DNA of 64,000 nucleotides from Voacanga thouarsii (lineage: Eukaryota; Streptophyta; Magnoliopsida; Gentianales; Apocynaceae): assembly GCA_026120185.1 (NCBI GenBank), contig JANUWF010001625.1:1-64000 (forward strand), written 5' to 3'. Below, piece after piece: positions 22,012 to 34,175 of the stretch. Numbering within the stretch: the first letter of the stretch is position 1; each line of letters opens with the position of its first letter. The translations under genes and the position numbers were made by a program. A model generated the notes under the pieces. That model was not told where the DNA came from. It saw only the letters and a list, made by a program, of their open reading frames with translations, and did not search any database.

Positions 22012-22460
22012 AAGGATGCTCCATTTGTGTGGAACAAGAAATGCGAGAAAAGTTTTCAAGAACTGAAGCACAGACTGATGTCAGCACTGGTATTGAGTCT
22101 ACCAGAGGAAGGGAAACCTTACGCGCTATATACTGACACTTCGAAAGAAAGACTAGGAGCAGTGTTGATGTAGGACCGGAAGGTGATTGCTTATGCTTCT
22201 CGGAAGCTGAGACCTCATGAAGTCAACTATCCCGCTCATGATTTGGAGCTGGCAGCTATAGTGTTCGCCCTAAAGAAATGGCGACACTACCTGTATGGAG
22301 CTGAATACGAGGTATTCACCGGCCATAAGAGTCTGAAGTATATCTTCACCCAAAAGGATTTGAACTTGAGGCAGCGAAGGTGGATGGAATTCTTAGAAGA
22401 ATACCGTTGCCCGATCAACTACCATCCCGGGAAGGCCAACGTGGTGGTGGACGCCCAAAG
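22012..22460 (+). pseudogene. RNase H of the Tekay/Del-like element
   Basis: Starts with KDAPFVWNKKCEKSFQELK (22012-22070), then YTDTSKERLGAVLM (22132-22170) holding the first catalytic Asp. A stop at 22171 interrupts it. [27 protein letters not shown] (22180-22265) holds the catalytic Glu. The next acidic position is changed: FTGHKSLKY (22315-22340) has Gly where the family has Asp. The domain ends near VVVDAQSRK (22443-22470), normally V-A-D-A-L-S-R. With a missing active-site Asp and a stop it cannot be active. Confidence 0.9.
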
Positions 22461-23700
22461 TAGAAAAGTTGGGATGGCTAGGTTAAGGGTGCAGGAAATG
22501 CAAGCGGTGCAGGATGTGTTGGACAGAAGGGTGGAAGTACAAGACAAAGGGATTATCATAAGCAATTTGAAGTTGGTGCCAAATTTGAGAAGTGAAATCG
22601 TGGAAGCTCAGCAAGGCAATGTCGAGTTTCAGCTTTTCAAGGATAAGGAGCTAAAGCGGCCCGGTAGTGAATTCCATCTAGATAAGACGGGAGTTCTACA
22701 TTTCAGGGATCAGTTGTGTATACCCGGAGAGCAGCAATTAAAGGACCGAATTTTGGAAGAAGTGCACAAGAGTAAGTACTCCATTCATCCAGGGAAAATC
22801 AAGATGTATCAGGACTTGAAGAGAGCCGATTAGTGGCCTGGACTGAAGCGATATGTGGTCAAGTATGTCTCGACCTGTCTCACCTGCCAAAAAGTCAAAG
22901 CAGAGCATAAGAAGTCAGCGGGACTATTGCAGCCATTGCCAGTACCGGAATGGAAGTGGGAAGAGGTGACTATGGATTTTGTCACCGGGCTTCCCATGTC
23001 AAGGACTCAAAAGGATGCCATATGGGTAGTGGTAGATCGACAAACCAAGTCGGCCCATTTCATACGGGTGAATGTAAGGGACTCGATGGAGAAGCTAGCT
23101 CAGACGTATGTTCAAGAGATCGTTCGACTACATGGAGTGCCTTCAAGCATAGTGTTAGATCGAGACCCTAGGTTTATGTCTCATTTTTGGGGAAAGTGTC
23201 AGGAAGCAATGGAGTCGAATCTGAAATTCAGTACGACGACGCATCTGCAGACCGATGGGCAGTTAGAGAGGGTGATACATATATTGGAAGATATGCTGAG
23301 AGCCTGTGTTTTGGACATCGGAGATAAATGGATAGAGTGTGTACTGTATGCAGAATTATCATATAACAACAGCTACCGAGCTTCGATCGGGATGGCACCG
23401 TATGAGGCTTTGTATGGGTGCAAATATCAGGTACCATTGTATTGGAGTTGGTCCGAAGATGGTCATGTGAGCAAAACTGGAGAAGTATGTGTCCAAGAAA
23501 TGTTGGATAAAGTGAAATTGATCAGGGAAAGGTTAAAGGCGGCACAGAGTCGGCAGAAGAGCTATGCGGACAACGGGCGAAGGGTCACAATTTGGAGCCG
23601 TTTCTAATTTGGACCGGAAGCTTACCGATTGGACCTGCCAGATGGGTTGACGGGAATCCATGATGTGTTTCATGTGTCACAATTGAAGAAGTATAACGCA
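22461..23700 (+). pseudogene. Integrase of the Tekay/Del-like element
   Basis: HHCC zinc domain: histidines at 22765 and 22786 ([10 protein letters not shown]) and cysteines at 22876 and 22885 (CLTC). A stop at 22831 lies between them. The catalytic core reads TMDFVTGLP (first Asp), VLDRDPRF (second Asp) and TDGQLERV (Glu); 35 residues separate the last two, the canonical DX35E. The core continues to GMAPYEALYGCKYQVPLYWSW (23391-23453). Around 23575-23610 the frame breaks and the usual C-terminal stretch is shortened, consistent with a small deletion, before GPEAYRLDLPDGLTGIHDVFHVSQLKKY (23611-23694). It inserts the cDNA into chromosomal DNA in the family. Confidence 0.92.
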
Positions 23701-23739
23701 TATCCCGGTCATGTATTGAATGATGAACCGTTACTGTTG

Positions 23740-23913
23740 CAGCCAGACCTGAGCTATGTGGAGAAGCCTGTGCGAATATTGGACTGTAGTGTCAAGACTC
23801 TCCGGAGCAAGCAGATACCGATGGTTAAGATTCAGTGGGAGCACCATGGCATGCAGGATGCCACATGGGAGTCGGAAGAATGGGTTAAACAGAAGTATCC
23901 TGAGTTGCAATAG
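23740..23913 (+). pseudogene. Chromodomain at the integrase C-terminus
   Basis: The segment LSYVEKPVRILDCS ... MVKIQWEHHGMQDATWESEEWVKQKYPEL is a chromodomain. The cage aromatics can be placed at the Tyr of LSYVE, the Trp of KIQW and the Trp of ATWE. Chromodomains in chromoviruses tether integration to chromatin marks. This part of the frame is open to a stop at 23911 and precedes the polypurine tract by 35 bases. It is part of a dead polyprotein, so its openness does not imply function. Confidence 0.9.
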
Positions 23914-23947
23914 AGGTATGCTTGAATTTCGGAGTGAAATTCCTCTA

Positions 23948-23959
23948 AGGAGGGGAGGA
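23948..23959 (+). promoter_or_regulatory. Polypurine tract
   Basis: AGGAGGGGAGGA directly abuts the 3' LTR start at 23960. It is the plus-strand primer site of reverse transcription. Confidence 0.93.
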
Positions 23960-24211
23960 TGTGAAACCCCAGTCAAAACCAACCTTAGAGTGAGGGGGTT
24001 GGGATACATATCATAATTTATTGCATGTTTAAATATATTTTGAAATGATTTTCTATGCTTTGGATTTGAGTTTTATTGTCTCAAAAGCTTGGTTGTGAGT
24101 ATTGCTTGAGAAGGGCAAAATAGTAATTTTTTCTTGAGGTGGAAAAAGGGAGACAACTTAAGGATTGAATAAGAATTTTTTTTTTTTTTTGAGGAAAAAT
24201 AAGAACAAGAG

Positions 24212-24280
24212 TTGTTGTGGTTTAGTGGTTAGAGCCTTAGAATTAATTCTTGAGGTCTTGGGTTCAAATTCCATCATATG
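24212..24280 (+). ncRNA. tRNA-like module with A and B boxes (3' LTR)
   Basis: Same structure as at 14544, with both boxes unchanged. One T-to-G-type change in the anticodon-like stem (TTGAGG instead of TTAAGG). Confidence 0.7.
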
Positions 24281-25898
24281 AGCATTGTTAAATTTTATTT
24301 TTTGCTTGGGAAGTTTCATTTTCAGCCTTAGTGGTGTTTGGAGTAAGGTAGAGATGTTGTCCTATGAGAGGCATGATAGGAGTCTTCAAATCCTACTCAT
24401 TTGTTCTATACAAAATTCCTAAGAGGAATTCATTTCCACTTGATCCTTAATTTTCCTATTTCTCAATTCATTAATTTGTTCAAATTGTTCAAGCCAATAT
24501 CTTTCCAGAAATTCCAGTGAAGTGTTGTGGCTTTGTAGAATCAAAATGTCCTAGTGGAAGACATTTTATGGTCTGAAAATGTGGAGGAGATGTGAAAGAT
24601 TCCAAAGGGATAAATCCCTTTAGTGAACTTTCTAAAAATTCATTCTAGCTAGGCTCATCTTCCTTCTTGGAATGAACTGAAATTTTCCAGCTTCTTGTGC
24701 CTTCAAGTTGTCAAAAATCCAAGCAAATATTCCCTCCTAAATGCTGCCAGAAAAATGGCCTTTTGGATCAGCTTGCAACCTGAATTTCTCTGACCATTTT
24801 CGGACTGCACAAAGTTGGTGCAAAACCAAAAAAATCCTTGGGCAAATCGCAGCTTTGGAGGTCCGAAAAAAAGCTGTTTTCATCCAGTTTTTGTTCAGCA
24901 CCTTAGCCATGTATTTCTTCCATGAAGAAGGCTAGAAACAGCCTTGAAAACCCCTAAAAATCCCCTTCAAACTCCCTGCAAACCGGCTGGAAAAGGGCAG
25001 CAGAAAACTGCTCAGAAAATTCCAGCAAGCAGCGAAATTCTGTGCAGGAATTTTCCAACTTTGTTTCCTAATTCTACCCTAGCCGAAACTCCATCCTTAT
25101 TCTGTACAAACCACCCTTAAACCTTTAGTAACTGAGCTCCATTATCCCCCTCAAGCTTCTACACGAAAATCCAGTCATGGCTGCCTAAAAGATTTCAAAA
25201 AAAAAAATTCTGCAATCATGCCTTGATTTGGATACCAAAATTCCAGCCACCATGATTTAACAACTTTCCATAAAATATACCCCAAACAATGAGACCTTCC
25301 CTTCACTATTACACTTAGTATTTTCGGCCACCTTAAGCCTTTCTCAACCAGCATTCATCTAGCCAAAATACTGCCCTACAATTCAGCCATGGAAAACTTC
25401 TAAAAGTTCTCCCATAATCAAAGCTATTCTGGAATATTTAGTTTCCAAATTTGCTTCCTAAAAATATTCTTCAAGGATTCCAACAACTAGCCTTTCCTTT
25501 TCCCTTCCAAACTAGAGAATTATCTCCCTAAACCCCACAGAAATTTGGCCAGCCCTAATCTCTTTAGAATTTCGGCAGCCTCCATCCAAAAACTCCCTAT
25601 TCCCTTCAACATTTAAGAACACACAACACACCAAGAACACCTACTTCTTCCTTTCACCTAATATCTATCCAAATCACTTCAAACTACTTCTAAAAATTCC
25701 AGAATTCATCTACTCACTGCCGTGAATCCATCAACACCATTCTTAACATCAAACTCCAAAATCCAACTTGCTAGTTTGGATAAAAAACCAGAAATTTTGT
25801 GAAGGCTCAAGAACACCATCAAGGTAGGTTTGTTCTAACAACTCCATCTTCTCTAATCGTGATCTCTAATGAATATATATATGAATAAACCCACTAGT

Positions 25899-25900
<2 letters not shown>

Positions 25901-25937
<37 letters not shown>
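25901..25937 (+). repeat. (CT)n microsatellite in 3' LTR
   Basis: 37 bases of CT repeat, about twice the length in the 5' LTR of the same insertion. Confidence 0.95.
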
Positions 25938-25938
<1 letters not shown>

Positions 25939-28301
25939 TGGCCAGATGGTTTCTTCTCCAATGGTCATGCTTCCTTCACCCTCTTTCGTCGGATTTAGAC
26001 ATCTAGGAGTTGAGACTTATTCAAAACTCCTTCAAGGGAATTCATCAAGTAAGTAAGCTTTCTTTTAACCCTTCTTTTAATTCTAGATTCATGTCTCTAG
26101 GATAATGTTGATAGAAGGTGGATTGTGGATAGGATTTGAATATGTATTGTTGAGATTGATGCATGAATATATGTATGAATATGAAGGAGATGAGATTTAT
26201 GCATGGATGGATCATCTTGGTTGATTGTATGATGATTTGAGATTTAATGCATGCCTCCATGATTAAGTATGCTAGAGATTATGTCACCTTTGGTGAATAG
26301 GATTTATATTCATGTTGGATTGTTGAAGCCATGATCATATTTATGCTAGTAGGGGTTAGATCATGTCTTGATAAATTGAGATCTATGCTTGTATGCATGA
26401 TTTGGATGATTTGATGAATTGAAGGATTGTATATGTTCATGATTGTGAATAGCCATGGAAATATGATCATGATCTAGTTGTCCCTAAGCTAATTTTTATT
26501 TCTTCAATAAAATATTTAATAATATGATTTTGCTAGTAATTTCGGAAAAAAAAACCCTAGGAGGGGTGGATTTGGATTATTATATATATAAAGGATATTT
26601 TAGTCAAATAAATAATATTTTTGATAGAAAAATAAAATATATCGATATTATATAAAAATAATGAAATCAACTAAAGCCTTTTTTTTTTAAATAATCATAA
26701 TTAGTGAAATACTTATTATTAAAATTTAATTATTATCTTTTAATCAAAACCTATTAAAACTTTTTTATTATTTTCCAAGCAAGGCTCATTAAAATTCATT
26801 TTCAACTAACTTTAGTTATCAATTATTTTCTAACAGCTAAATTATTAATAAATCATTATTTTTTCTAAAAACCACATAAGACTCTTCATCAAATAACCTC
26901 TAAATTTTCTTAGCAATATTTAAACCTTTAACTTATTAGTACTTATTTCCCAAAACATTAATTATTTTAAATATCAAATTATCCTTAGCTTATAAACCTA
27001 TTTACTTATTGTTTGGCCTTAAAGCTTGGGACACTAGGATCATGACAGTAGTAAGTTGAGTTGTTTAATTTGAGAAAGTAAATTTTGACTTGAGTTTGAT
27101 TGTGATTTGTATTTGCCCATGCGGGGTTAGGTCAGCAGTTGGAGACCTTTTTATTGTGAGCAAGAATCAGGTAAACTCCTGTATAAAACCTTATTGATGA
27201 AAAGTGTTTAATTATGGCAAGCCAAATGTGAAGTGCATGGACACTCGTCTTTGTAAAAGCAATTGAGGATTGTCTCCTGTCTTATTTCCGTCAAACAAAT
27301 TATTTGAAAACCAATAAGCAGATTTATTCAAATTCAAAACTCTTTCTAAAACTGATTTTGACAAAGACTTTGGAAACCCTTAATTGCCATGTTCAAGTGC
27401 AGCTATGTTTTGTTCTTTTTTTTTTTCCAAGTGGGATATGTTACGTTGAGTACTCAATAAGGGTGGACTACTGGTCAAGTCTTTGAGGGGTTAGGGTAAG
27501 TTTCTCAGTAGGTGGCCACCTCTGAGGGGTGAGTCCTTCCCGGATAAGACGACAGTCCAGTAAGTCGTGCCGGTCTGAGCCAGCAGTGTTCTTTTCCAGT
27601 CAAGTGACTGTGTTTTGCCGAAATAGACACCCGGTTGTTGTTTGAGTATAGAGGAGGAGAAGTATCTTGCCCAGTTGGCCGATCACCTACTTTTGTTAGA
27701 CTGCACGAAGTGTGGCATTCTGACCGGCGATATGCACAAAGTGTGGCATGCTGACCATCTAGTTATGGGGCCCAACGTTTGGTAACCCGTAATCCTTTCT
27801 TTATAGTGGTTGATTTTATAAATTATGTATGGCTGGAAATGCCAAAACACCACTCTTGTTTTTTACTGATGTTTATTACTTGCCAGTGAACTCTTATAAA
27901 GGATTTTATATTTTGCATTCACGAACTGTTTTCACGGATCACCCAAAGCACACATGGGCTTACTGAGATTTCTGTCTCACCACCATTTTACCATGATTTC
28001 AGGTCGATCCTGCTGTGAGGATGAGTAGCTGGATTATACCTGCTTCGGAAGATTTTCTGATGATTTATTTTTGTGTAATATTTTGGGGAGATGACAGTAG
28101 ATAAATTTTATTACGAATTTATTTTTGGTATTTTGGGATTTATTCTTGGATTTATATTCATTTTGGGATGTAATAAATTTTAAGTTCAAGTATCATTTAT
28201 ATTCCGCTATTTTATTTGTGTGACCTAGTTATAAAGACCCCTTGTCCTTTGGACGGGGCAACATCCCCAGCCCTAGCGGACCTAGGTAGCGGGGTGTTAC
28301 A

Positions 28302-29324
28302 GTAACCAATTCCTCAACCCAAAATTAATTAGGACTTACGGGCTATTCCGAGGACCAAAAAGACACATCACCTTGGCTACTAGAATGACCAAAATACTCC
28401 TGCTACATAAATAGCTATATTTTGCATTTTAAATATTTTCTAATATCGTCGTAAGGAAATATTGACTCCAAGGACAATGTTGCGTTAGCAACATCTCCAA
28501 CCTACAGGTGAAATGACTAAAATACACCTCTACACATTGCTGTGCATTTAGAGAGGAAGAAGTCTACCAACACCTTTCTAATGACATCTACCATCCTTAG
28601 GCTTCTAGTCTAATGGTCCACGACTTTTTGATGTGTCTCTGCTTTTCAAGGGAGCTACCCTAACGTAAACATTTAAGTCAAGTTTCCCAGAACCCTAGAC
28701 ATTTAGATCATTCAGATAACCACAAGGGGCGGTATTGTATAGAAACTATCTTGTACCAGTGTATCTTAACTAACTAGTCACATATACCCGATATGAAAGT
28801 ATATTGGTCCTACGATAGAACCTCAACTATAGCATATCAAAGTACATGCTTCTAGAATTGTCAGACCACCAACTCATATTCAAGCCGTAGAATACTAGTC
28901 CACGTTGTAGCCGTAGTAGTCTAGGTTTATACCAAATAGTACTTTAAGAAACCACTACTACAAGTCATGTTCTATGTATTTGAAATATGCTTATCTCATG
29001 AAGTGAGTGGAGTACTCATTGGCTAAAGGTAAGCCATTCCCCATTTGGAATTCATAATATAATAACCTAAACATAATAAGATTCATATTCTCATCAATCA
29101 GTTAAGAACAAATATTTATGTGTTAAATAACCCGTAACCCATACCTTACTGTGAAAGACCACCATTCACATGGATCACTTATTTAAACACAATGGGTCTT
29201 TTTCAAACGAAATTGTGCACAAATAAAATGTAAATTCACAAACAATTTTTGAAAATAAATTCTTTTATTAAAATATTTTATATTTACATCAGAAACCCAG
29301 TCTAAGAGGGCATATTTTCCAACA
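28302..29324 (-). mobile_element. Copia family B LTR, right piece of right-hand copy
   Basis: Continues the LTR interrupted at 14289. On the minus strand it starts TGTTGGAAAATATGCCCTC at 29324. GTAAC at 28302-28306 is the second TSD of the Tekay-like element. It shows the uninterrupted site (28940-28965) corresponding to the solo-LTR insertion at 5780. No 5-bp TSD shared with the left end at 4137 is visible. Confidence 0.88.
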
Positions 29325-30297
29325 CAGAATGCAGCCGACATCGGCGCCTGCCCTAAGCGGCATAACCGATGCCGGCTCACTTCGGGACCCAATCCCCTAT
29401 TTTTTGTGTTTTAATATTTTCCAAAACTTATTTTCATTTTTAATGCTTTGTAATGACTTTTTTTTTTTTTTTTTTTACTCAAACATACCTTAGGATCTTA
29501 CTAAACCAATTTCTAGGGTTGGGGTTGTATAAATACCCCTTTATATGATTTGACAACAAAACCAACATATAATATTCAAAATCATGAAGAGAGCCTTGAG
29601 TGATTTTACCCCTTGTTTGTCTTTTGATCAAGACTAAACTAAGGGATTAGTCCACCCTTTGTTGAGTCTCTAAAATCCTAGGATAATCTGATTTGATTTT
29701 TCTTCATTTAGGTCTTAGAAGCTTTGTTCTTCTTCACTTCTAATTTGAATTCCCATTAGGTGCCTATAGTTTTCTACTTCTTTATTCTTGAATTCCTTTG
29801 TTGTTTCATGGTATTAGGTGAATCTCTAGTAGATCTTACTACTTTTGTTGCGGGTCTTTGAAGTTATGAACTTTAAGGGTTTGTTAGATTGTAACAAGAT
29901 AGCTTAAATCTCTTTTAGACACTAAATTTCCCTATTTTGGTTACTTAGAATTGTGTTGTGAGTTTGGGCCACGTAATCACTTTGCTCACCAAGAAACACC
30001 ACCAAAAGATCATATTAGTCAGTAAATAGGATATGTGATGAGAAAAAAGGCCCGAGAATACAAAGCGCATGTCCTTTGGTGAAAAATAACATGGGAAAAA
30101 AAAAGAGAGAAAGCAAAAGAAAAACAAAAGATTAAAAAAGGAAAAAAAATTGAAAAGGGGGCCAACATAGTGAGATGGAGTGAAATGCACTCACTTGAGG
30201 CTATTCAACCCAAGAAAAAGTTTGCAAAAAAAATATTTGATTAAATAAGAGAGGTCCTATTTTACTACTCAATTTGTAGTAGTTTTAGACATGTACA
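29325..30297 (+). mobile_element. Gypsy LTR-like sequence with TATA box, first piece
   Basis: Begins with the GC-rich patch (29326-29395) also found at 4083-4136, which suggests it is the continuation of the gypsy element disrupted by copia B. It contains a TATA box at 29527, and a purine-rich stretch (30030-30160) of the sort found in large plant gypsy LTRs and 3' regions. No reading frame with a recognisable product. Interrupted by the copia A solo LTR; the last five bases, GTACA, are its TSD. Whether all of it belongs to one element is uncertain. Confidence 0.4.
29527..29537 (+). promoter_or_regulatory. TATA-box-like sequence
   Basis: TGTATAAATACCCC in plus orientation, preceded by TAGGGTTGGGG, looks like an LTR core promoter. 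No transcript evidence. Confidence 0.45.
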
Positions 30298-31825
30298 TGT
30301 TGGGGATATGCCCTAGAGTCAATTTGTACTTATACTATTTTCATTATGTTTTGTATAATAATATGAGGCTTTTCTTTCTATGAATAGTGAGTTTTGTTTT
30401 GTGGTCATCAAGTACGTGACTTTATAGTAAAACCCTACAATGAATACAATGATCATTCTAAAACTGTCCCTGATCGATTATTATTATTGGAATAATAATA
30501 AATTAAGATTAGTATGTTTGTGACTTGATGGCTATGTTTTACTGGCCATGGATATTTGTGATATCGAGTCAAGACAAAAATAAATATTAGAGAATATTTT
30601 ATTGGACATGACCCACTGTGAGAGTACTTCATGGAATATGTCATAAGTATTTTCTAGCCATAATAATATTCAAAGTCCTTCGACCTAAATTCATCATAGT
30701 TTCCTACTTGATAAATTCTATGTTTTGACATTGTCTAAAGTTGTCTTTAACCAGATAATAAATTAGACTACTGTTGGATATAGAATAAATCAATGAAAGG
30801 AATATGAATTGATTGTGAAGGAATTTGTCCCTCTTAATTATGGGAGAGATATCCATGGGCCCTTTGATAAGTTAGACTGTTAAAAATGTATGGCCGTGCT
30901 CAAATATATCAATCTAAGATATTGATATCATTTGTTTGAACAATCTACTATGAAATCAAGAAATAATTGATTAAGCTTAATAAGGATGACATCCGTGCCT
31001 TATGCTTAATCTGGATATCGTGTGACAAAATGACTAAATATAAAATTATGGTTTGGTTCAAAGAGATCACCGATCTTCATTTAACCTGGATAGTTATAAT
31101 GTTTTGCTAGAAACCGCTTATAACTTGTGGGCCATTTTAATATGATTTAGGCACACTGCCAGTGTTAAATGAACCTATAGGGTCACACAATAAGCGAACT
31201 TATTAGGTTATTTTTTCGGTGACCAAATTCGATGAATCTAGAAATATGTCTAAGTTAATCGTACTCAGAAAATTTACCAGATACAATGAATCTGGAAATA
31301 TGTCCACATTCGATGTATCTGGATGATGTCCAGATTATAAGAATCTGACTCGATAAATTAATTAGTTAAATTACCGAGATAATGGCAGAATCTTATCATA
31401 TCAGTTTTAATTTAATTTGAATTTAAATTAGAATATGATAAGATATTTATTAGGGTTGGACTCTACGAGGTTCGGGGGTTTTTTAAGAAAACCCTAGCCG
31501 TCTTTTCAATAGTCCAATTTTTCGGTTGAGAACATTCGTGCCATTCTCTACCAGAAGAGAAAAAAAAAACCTCTCAAACCCTAGGCGCTAGCACTCCCCG
31601 GGTATCGAATGAGTTCGTGGTGTGTATCCGATAGAGGACGTTCTCATACTGCAGCGTCTGGTGATTGTTCGGATTGAACGTACAACAGCGCAATCAGAAT
31701 CGAAGGACTTCGATTACAGCAACCAGAGATAATTCTTAAACCTTAGATCTTCTTAATCATTTACTTGGGTCCTCGGGAGGGATTCGTGGATGTTTTTCGC
31801 GTTTAGGAGTCCACGAATTCCAACA
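30298..31825 (+). mobile_element. Solo LTR of copia family A, TSD GTACA
   Basis: 1528 bp, TGTTGGGGATATGCCC ... GAATTCCAACA, with perfect TSDs GTACA at 30293-30297 and 31826-31830. It is the reference full-length copy for the family; the others are at 2134 (rearranged) and 10855 (minus, 3' LTR). It contains no pol, so it arose by LTR-LTR recombination. Confidence 0.95.
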
Positions 31826-33500
31826 GTACAAAGTACACAACCTGAAATTTGTTCGTTAGACTTTATTTATATGATTTGCATAACTTATATGTTTGGGCAA
31901 GGAAGTGAGTGGAATGCATTGAATAGAGATAAACTTGTTTAGACTAACTTCAATGGCCCTAGGTATATTTGACTTTATATACTTCTTTGCTCAAATCTTT
32001 TAGACCGAATAAATATTGGAATGTTTCTCATTGCAAATAGAAAAGTTAAATCTCCACCATATTCATTTTGAATTTTCAATGTCTTAATTCTTTTTGAAAG
32101 ATTGCTTTGCCTTAGGACATGCAAAACGTTTAGTGCGGATATAAATAATCACACTTTTGTAGCACTTTTCCTTAGCTTTTTGGCATGTTTAATGAAATAA
32201 ATAGTAGTTTTCTACTCAAAAGGTGTTTTCATAGATCTTATGAACTCTCGATGAAAAATGAGTAGAATTAGGGCTTAAATGATGTATTTTTATGTGAATG
32301 AATATATGTGCATTTGAGGTCTTGGAATACATATTTCACAACTTCTTTAAGTGTTTTTTAGGGCACGGCCTGATGCATAGCCATGCACTACTAGTGCATA
32401 GATTTTCCTAAAGACACTTCTTCAACAAACATAATTCTTGGAATGAAAAGCATCAAAGAAAGCTAAAGAAGGGAGGAAAAGGTAAGGAGGCAAGAAGACT
32501 TGAGATTGTAGGCTTCCCATGTTTAAATCTTTCACTCTTTCTCTTGTTCTTTATTGTTTTCAAATTTATTTTTTCTTAGTTCTTTTGTAATTAAAACAAT
32601 TTAAGTTTTATATAAGTTTTGAGCTGTGTTTGTTATTGGATTTTGATATTTGGAGATTCATATGTGTTGAAGATTTTATCTTTAATATAATTTAGATTGC
32701 CTCTTGAGTATTTGTGCAACTCTAGGTTTCATTCTTATCAATTATGTTGAGTTAATTGTATTTGGCTTACAGCCTCTTGATTCACATAGTTGAGTAAGCT
32801 AAGATAATTTGATCTTTTGATTGATTTGTCTATGTAACAAATATACTTAGTTGAGTTTCTAGGCTAAATAGGTATGTAAATTCGCATTGGTGATATCTTG
32901 TATGCTTTTCAATTTCATTCTTTGGTCATGACAATTGATTAATTGAAGTATTAATGTCTTCAAGAAAAGGTTAATCTATTTAGAGTAAATCAAAGAATAA
33001 AGTTAGGGATTTTGACTTATAGGCTAACTTAGGGTTAATCCACTTTTACAAGAATAAGAGATTTAATTCGCTAAGAAAGGTCTCTAAAACCAATTGCTTA
33101 AAGTAATCCTATCAATTATAAATGTCATAATTTGATCACACTACATAGGCTTAAGCATAGTAATTCTTAATTGTCTCGGAAGTTTCCTATTTTTGTCCTG
33201 TTTCCTATTTTGATTTTGTTTCCTATTTAATTTTGGTTTTCTTATTTGTTTAGGATTAATCTTAGAAAATTTCTTAATTCAATTTCCCCTTATTTGTGAA
33301 TACATGTAAATAGGTGATCATTAGAATTGATTTTGCTAAGTGTTCACAAGATGATTTCATAGGCATAAGATTGATTGGTATTTTCTTATAGAGTATACGT
33401 CTCTTGTTCCTTGTGGGATTCGATACCTTTCTTTCCATCATGCTAATTTGTATCTTAAGGAGTAAGATTTAAAATTTGTTGGTGCATAATGACAGCATTT
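31826..33500 (+). mobile_element. Gypsy LTR-like sequence, second piece, with possible PBS
   Basis: After the solo LTR this AT-rich sequence ends in CTTGTTCCTTGTGGGATTCGATACC (33392-33425), a motif typical of the U5 end of Athila/Tat-type LTRs. About 55 bases later is TTGGTGCATAATGACAGC (33479-33496), which could be a decayed primer site of the TTGGCGCCGTTGCC type. No coding domains. The assignment is an inference from these two motifs only. Confidence 0.35.
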
Positions 33501-34175
33501 TTTATAAACCTATGCTTTTATCTCGTGATTCTCCTCAAACGGTGCTAGAGTCAGTATTCGATCTTGAATCTCTAAGAATTACATTCTCACTATTTACTGC
33601 TAGACCACAACCACTCTTCTGCCTATGTTGTACAATCAAATTCTCTTCACTCTCAACCCAAGCCTTTCATGTGCCAATAAAAATTCTAAACTTTACATAA
33701 CTCATCATTACCAACAAAACGGCATCATAAATTCACTAAGCGAACTAAAACACAATTAAATATATGAACAAACATGCACATATAAATACACACATCCACT
33801 AATACTTAGTCCACTAATACATAGATAAACGTAATTTAATTTTCAAATGCACCTGCAAGATGTTATTCAATGCTTCCATTTCCCATATACCAAGGTTAGG
33901 GTTTAGACAGGGTATTACAATTACTATACATGGTCATTATCAGTTTTATTTTGATGAGATTAAATGCCTCAAATCGTTTACTTATTAAACTGAGCAAGAG
34001 TACATTTTTAAACATGTTCATGAATTGCACATGGGAAAATAACATTTCTAAGAAAAGGAAAAATTCACTTAAAAGCACAACTTCGAAATTAGTACTAACA
34101 AAGATGATCTAAATGGAATGAAAGAAAAAGTATTTTTATAATTGATATTCTGGATACGAACATTCTAAAAGAGAT
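33501..34175. other. Unassigned AT-rich sequence
   Basis: No gene, terminal repeat or domain recognised. A string ending GGGTATTACA at 33911 resembles the end of a chromovirus LTR but I could find no matching start. Short frames here (for example 33476-33700) show no known product. Confidence 0.5.

Larger units (their letters stand above)
14290..28301 (+). mobile_element. Complete Tekay/Del-like chromovirus retrotransposon
   Basis: 14,012-bp Ty3/gypsy element with two 4.3-kb LTRs (14290-18591 and 23960-28301), a Met-type primer site at 18594, an extra ORF, gag, protease, RT, RNase H, integrase, chromodomain and a polypurine tract at 23948. TSDs are GTGAC (14285-14289) and GTAAC (28302-28306), one base apart. 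The uninterrupted paralogous site at 5118-5130 reads ...TTAACT-AAGAC-CAATTCC, confirming the boundaries. Very long LTRs plus a chromodomain fit the Del/Tekay lineage (established knowledge; the assignment itself is inference). The two LTRs look roughly mid-90s percent identical by eye, with indels, so the insertion is not very recent. Gag-pol carries many stops, so it is non-autonomous. Confidence 0.93.
23960..28301 (+). repeat. 3' LTR of the Tekay/Del-like element
   Basis: 4342 bp with the same order of parts as the 5' LTR: poly-T, tRNA-like module (24212-24280), CT microsatellite (25901-25937), duplicated ACAAAGTGTGGCA motif near 27700-27760, end GGGGTGTTACA. Differences from the 5' LTR are mostly transitions and small indels. 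The first ~160 bases differ more than the middle does. Confidence 0.93.

Noticed and set aside
4137..29324. A single complete copia B element with matched TSDs
   Set aside because: The flanking 5-mers differ, one LTR is truncated at an abnormal junction, and homologous 55-base patches flank both sides, so one insertion cannot be shown.
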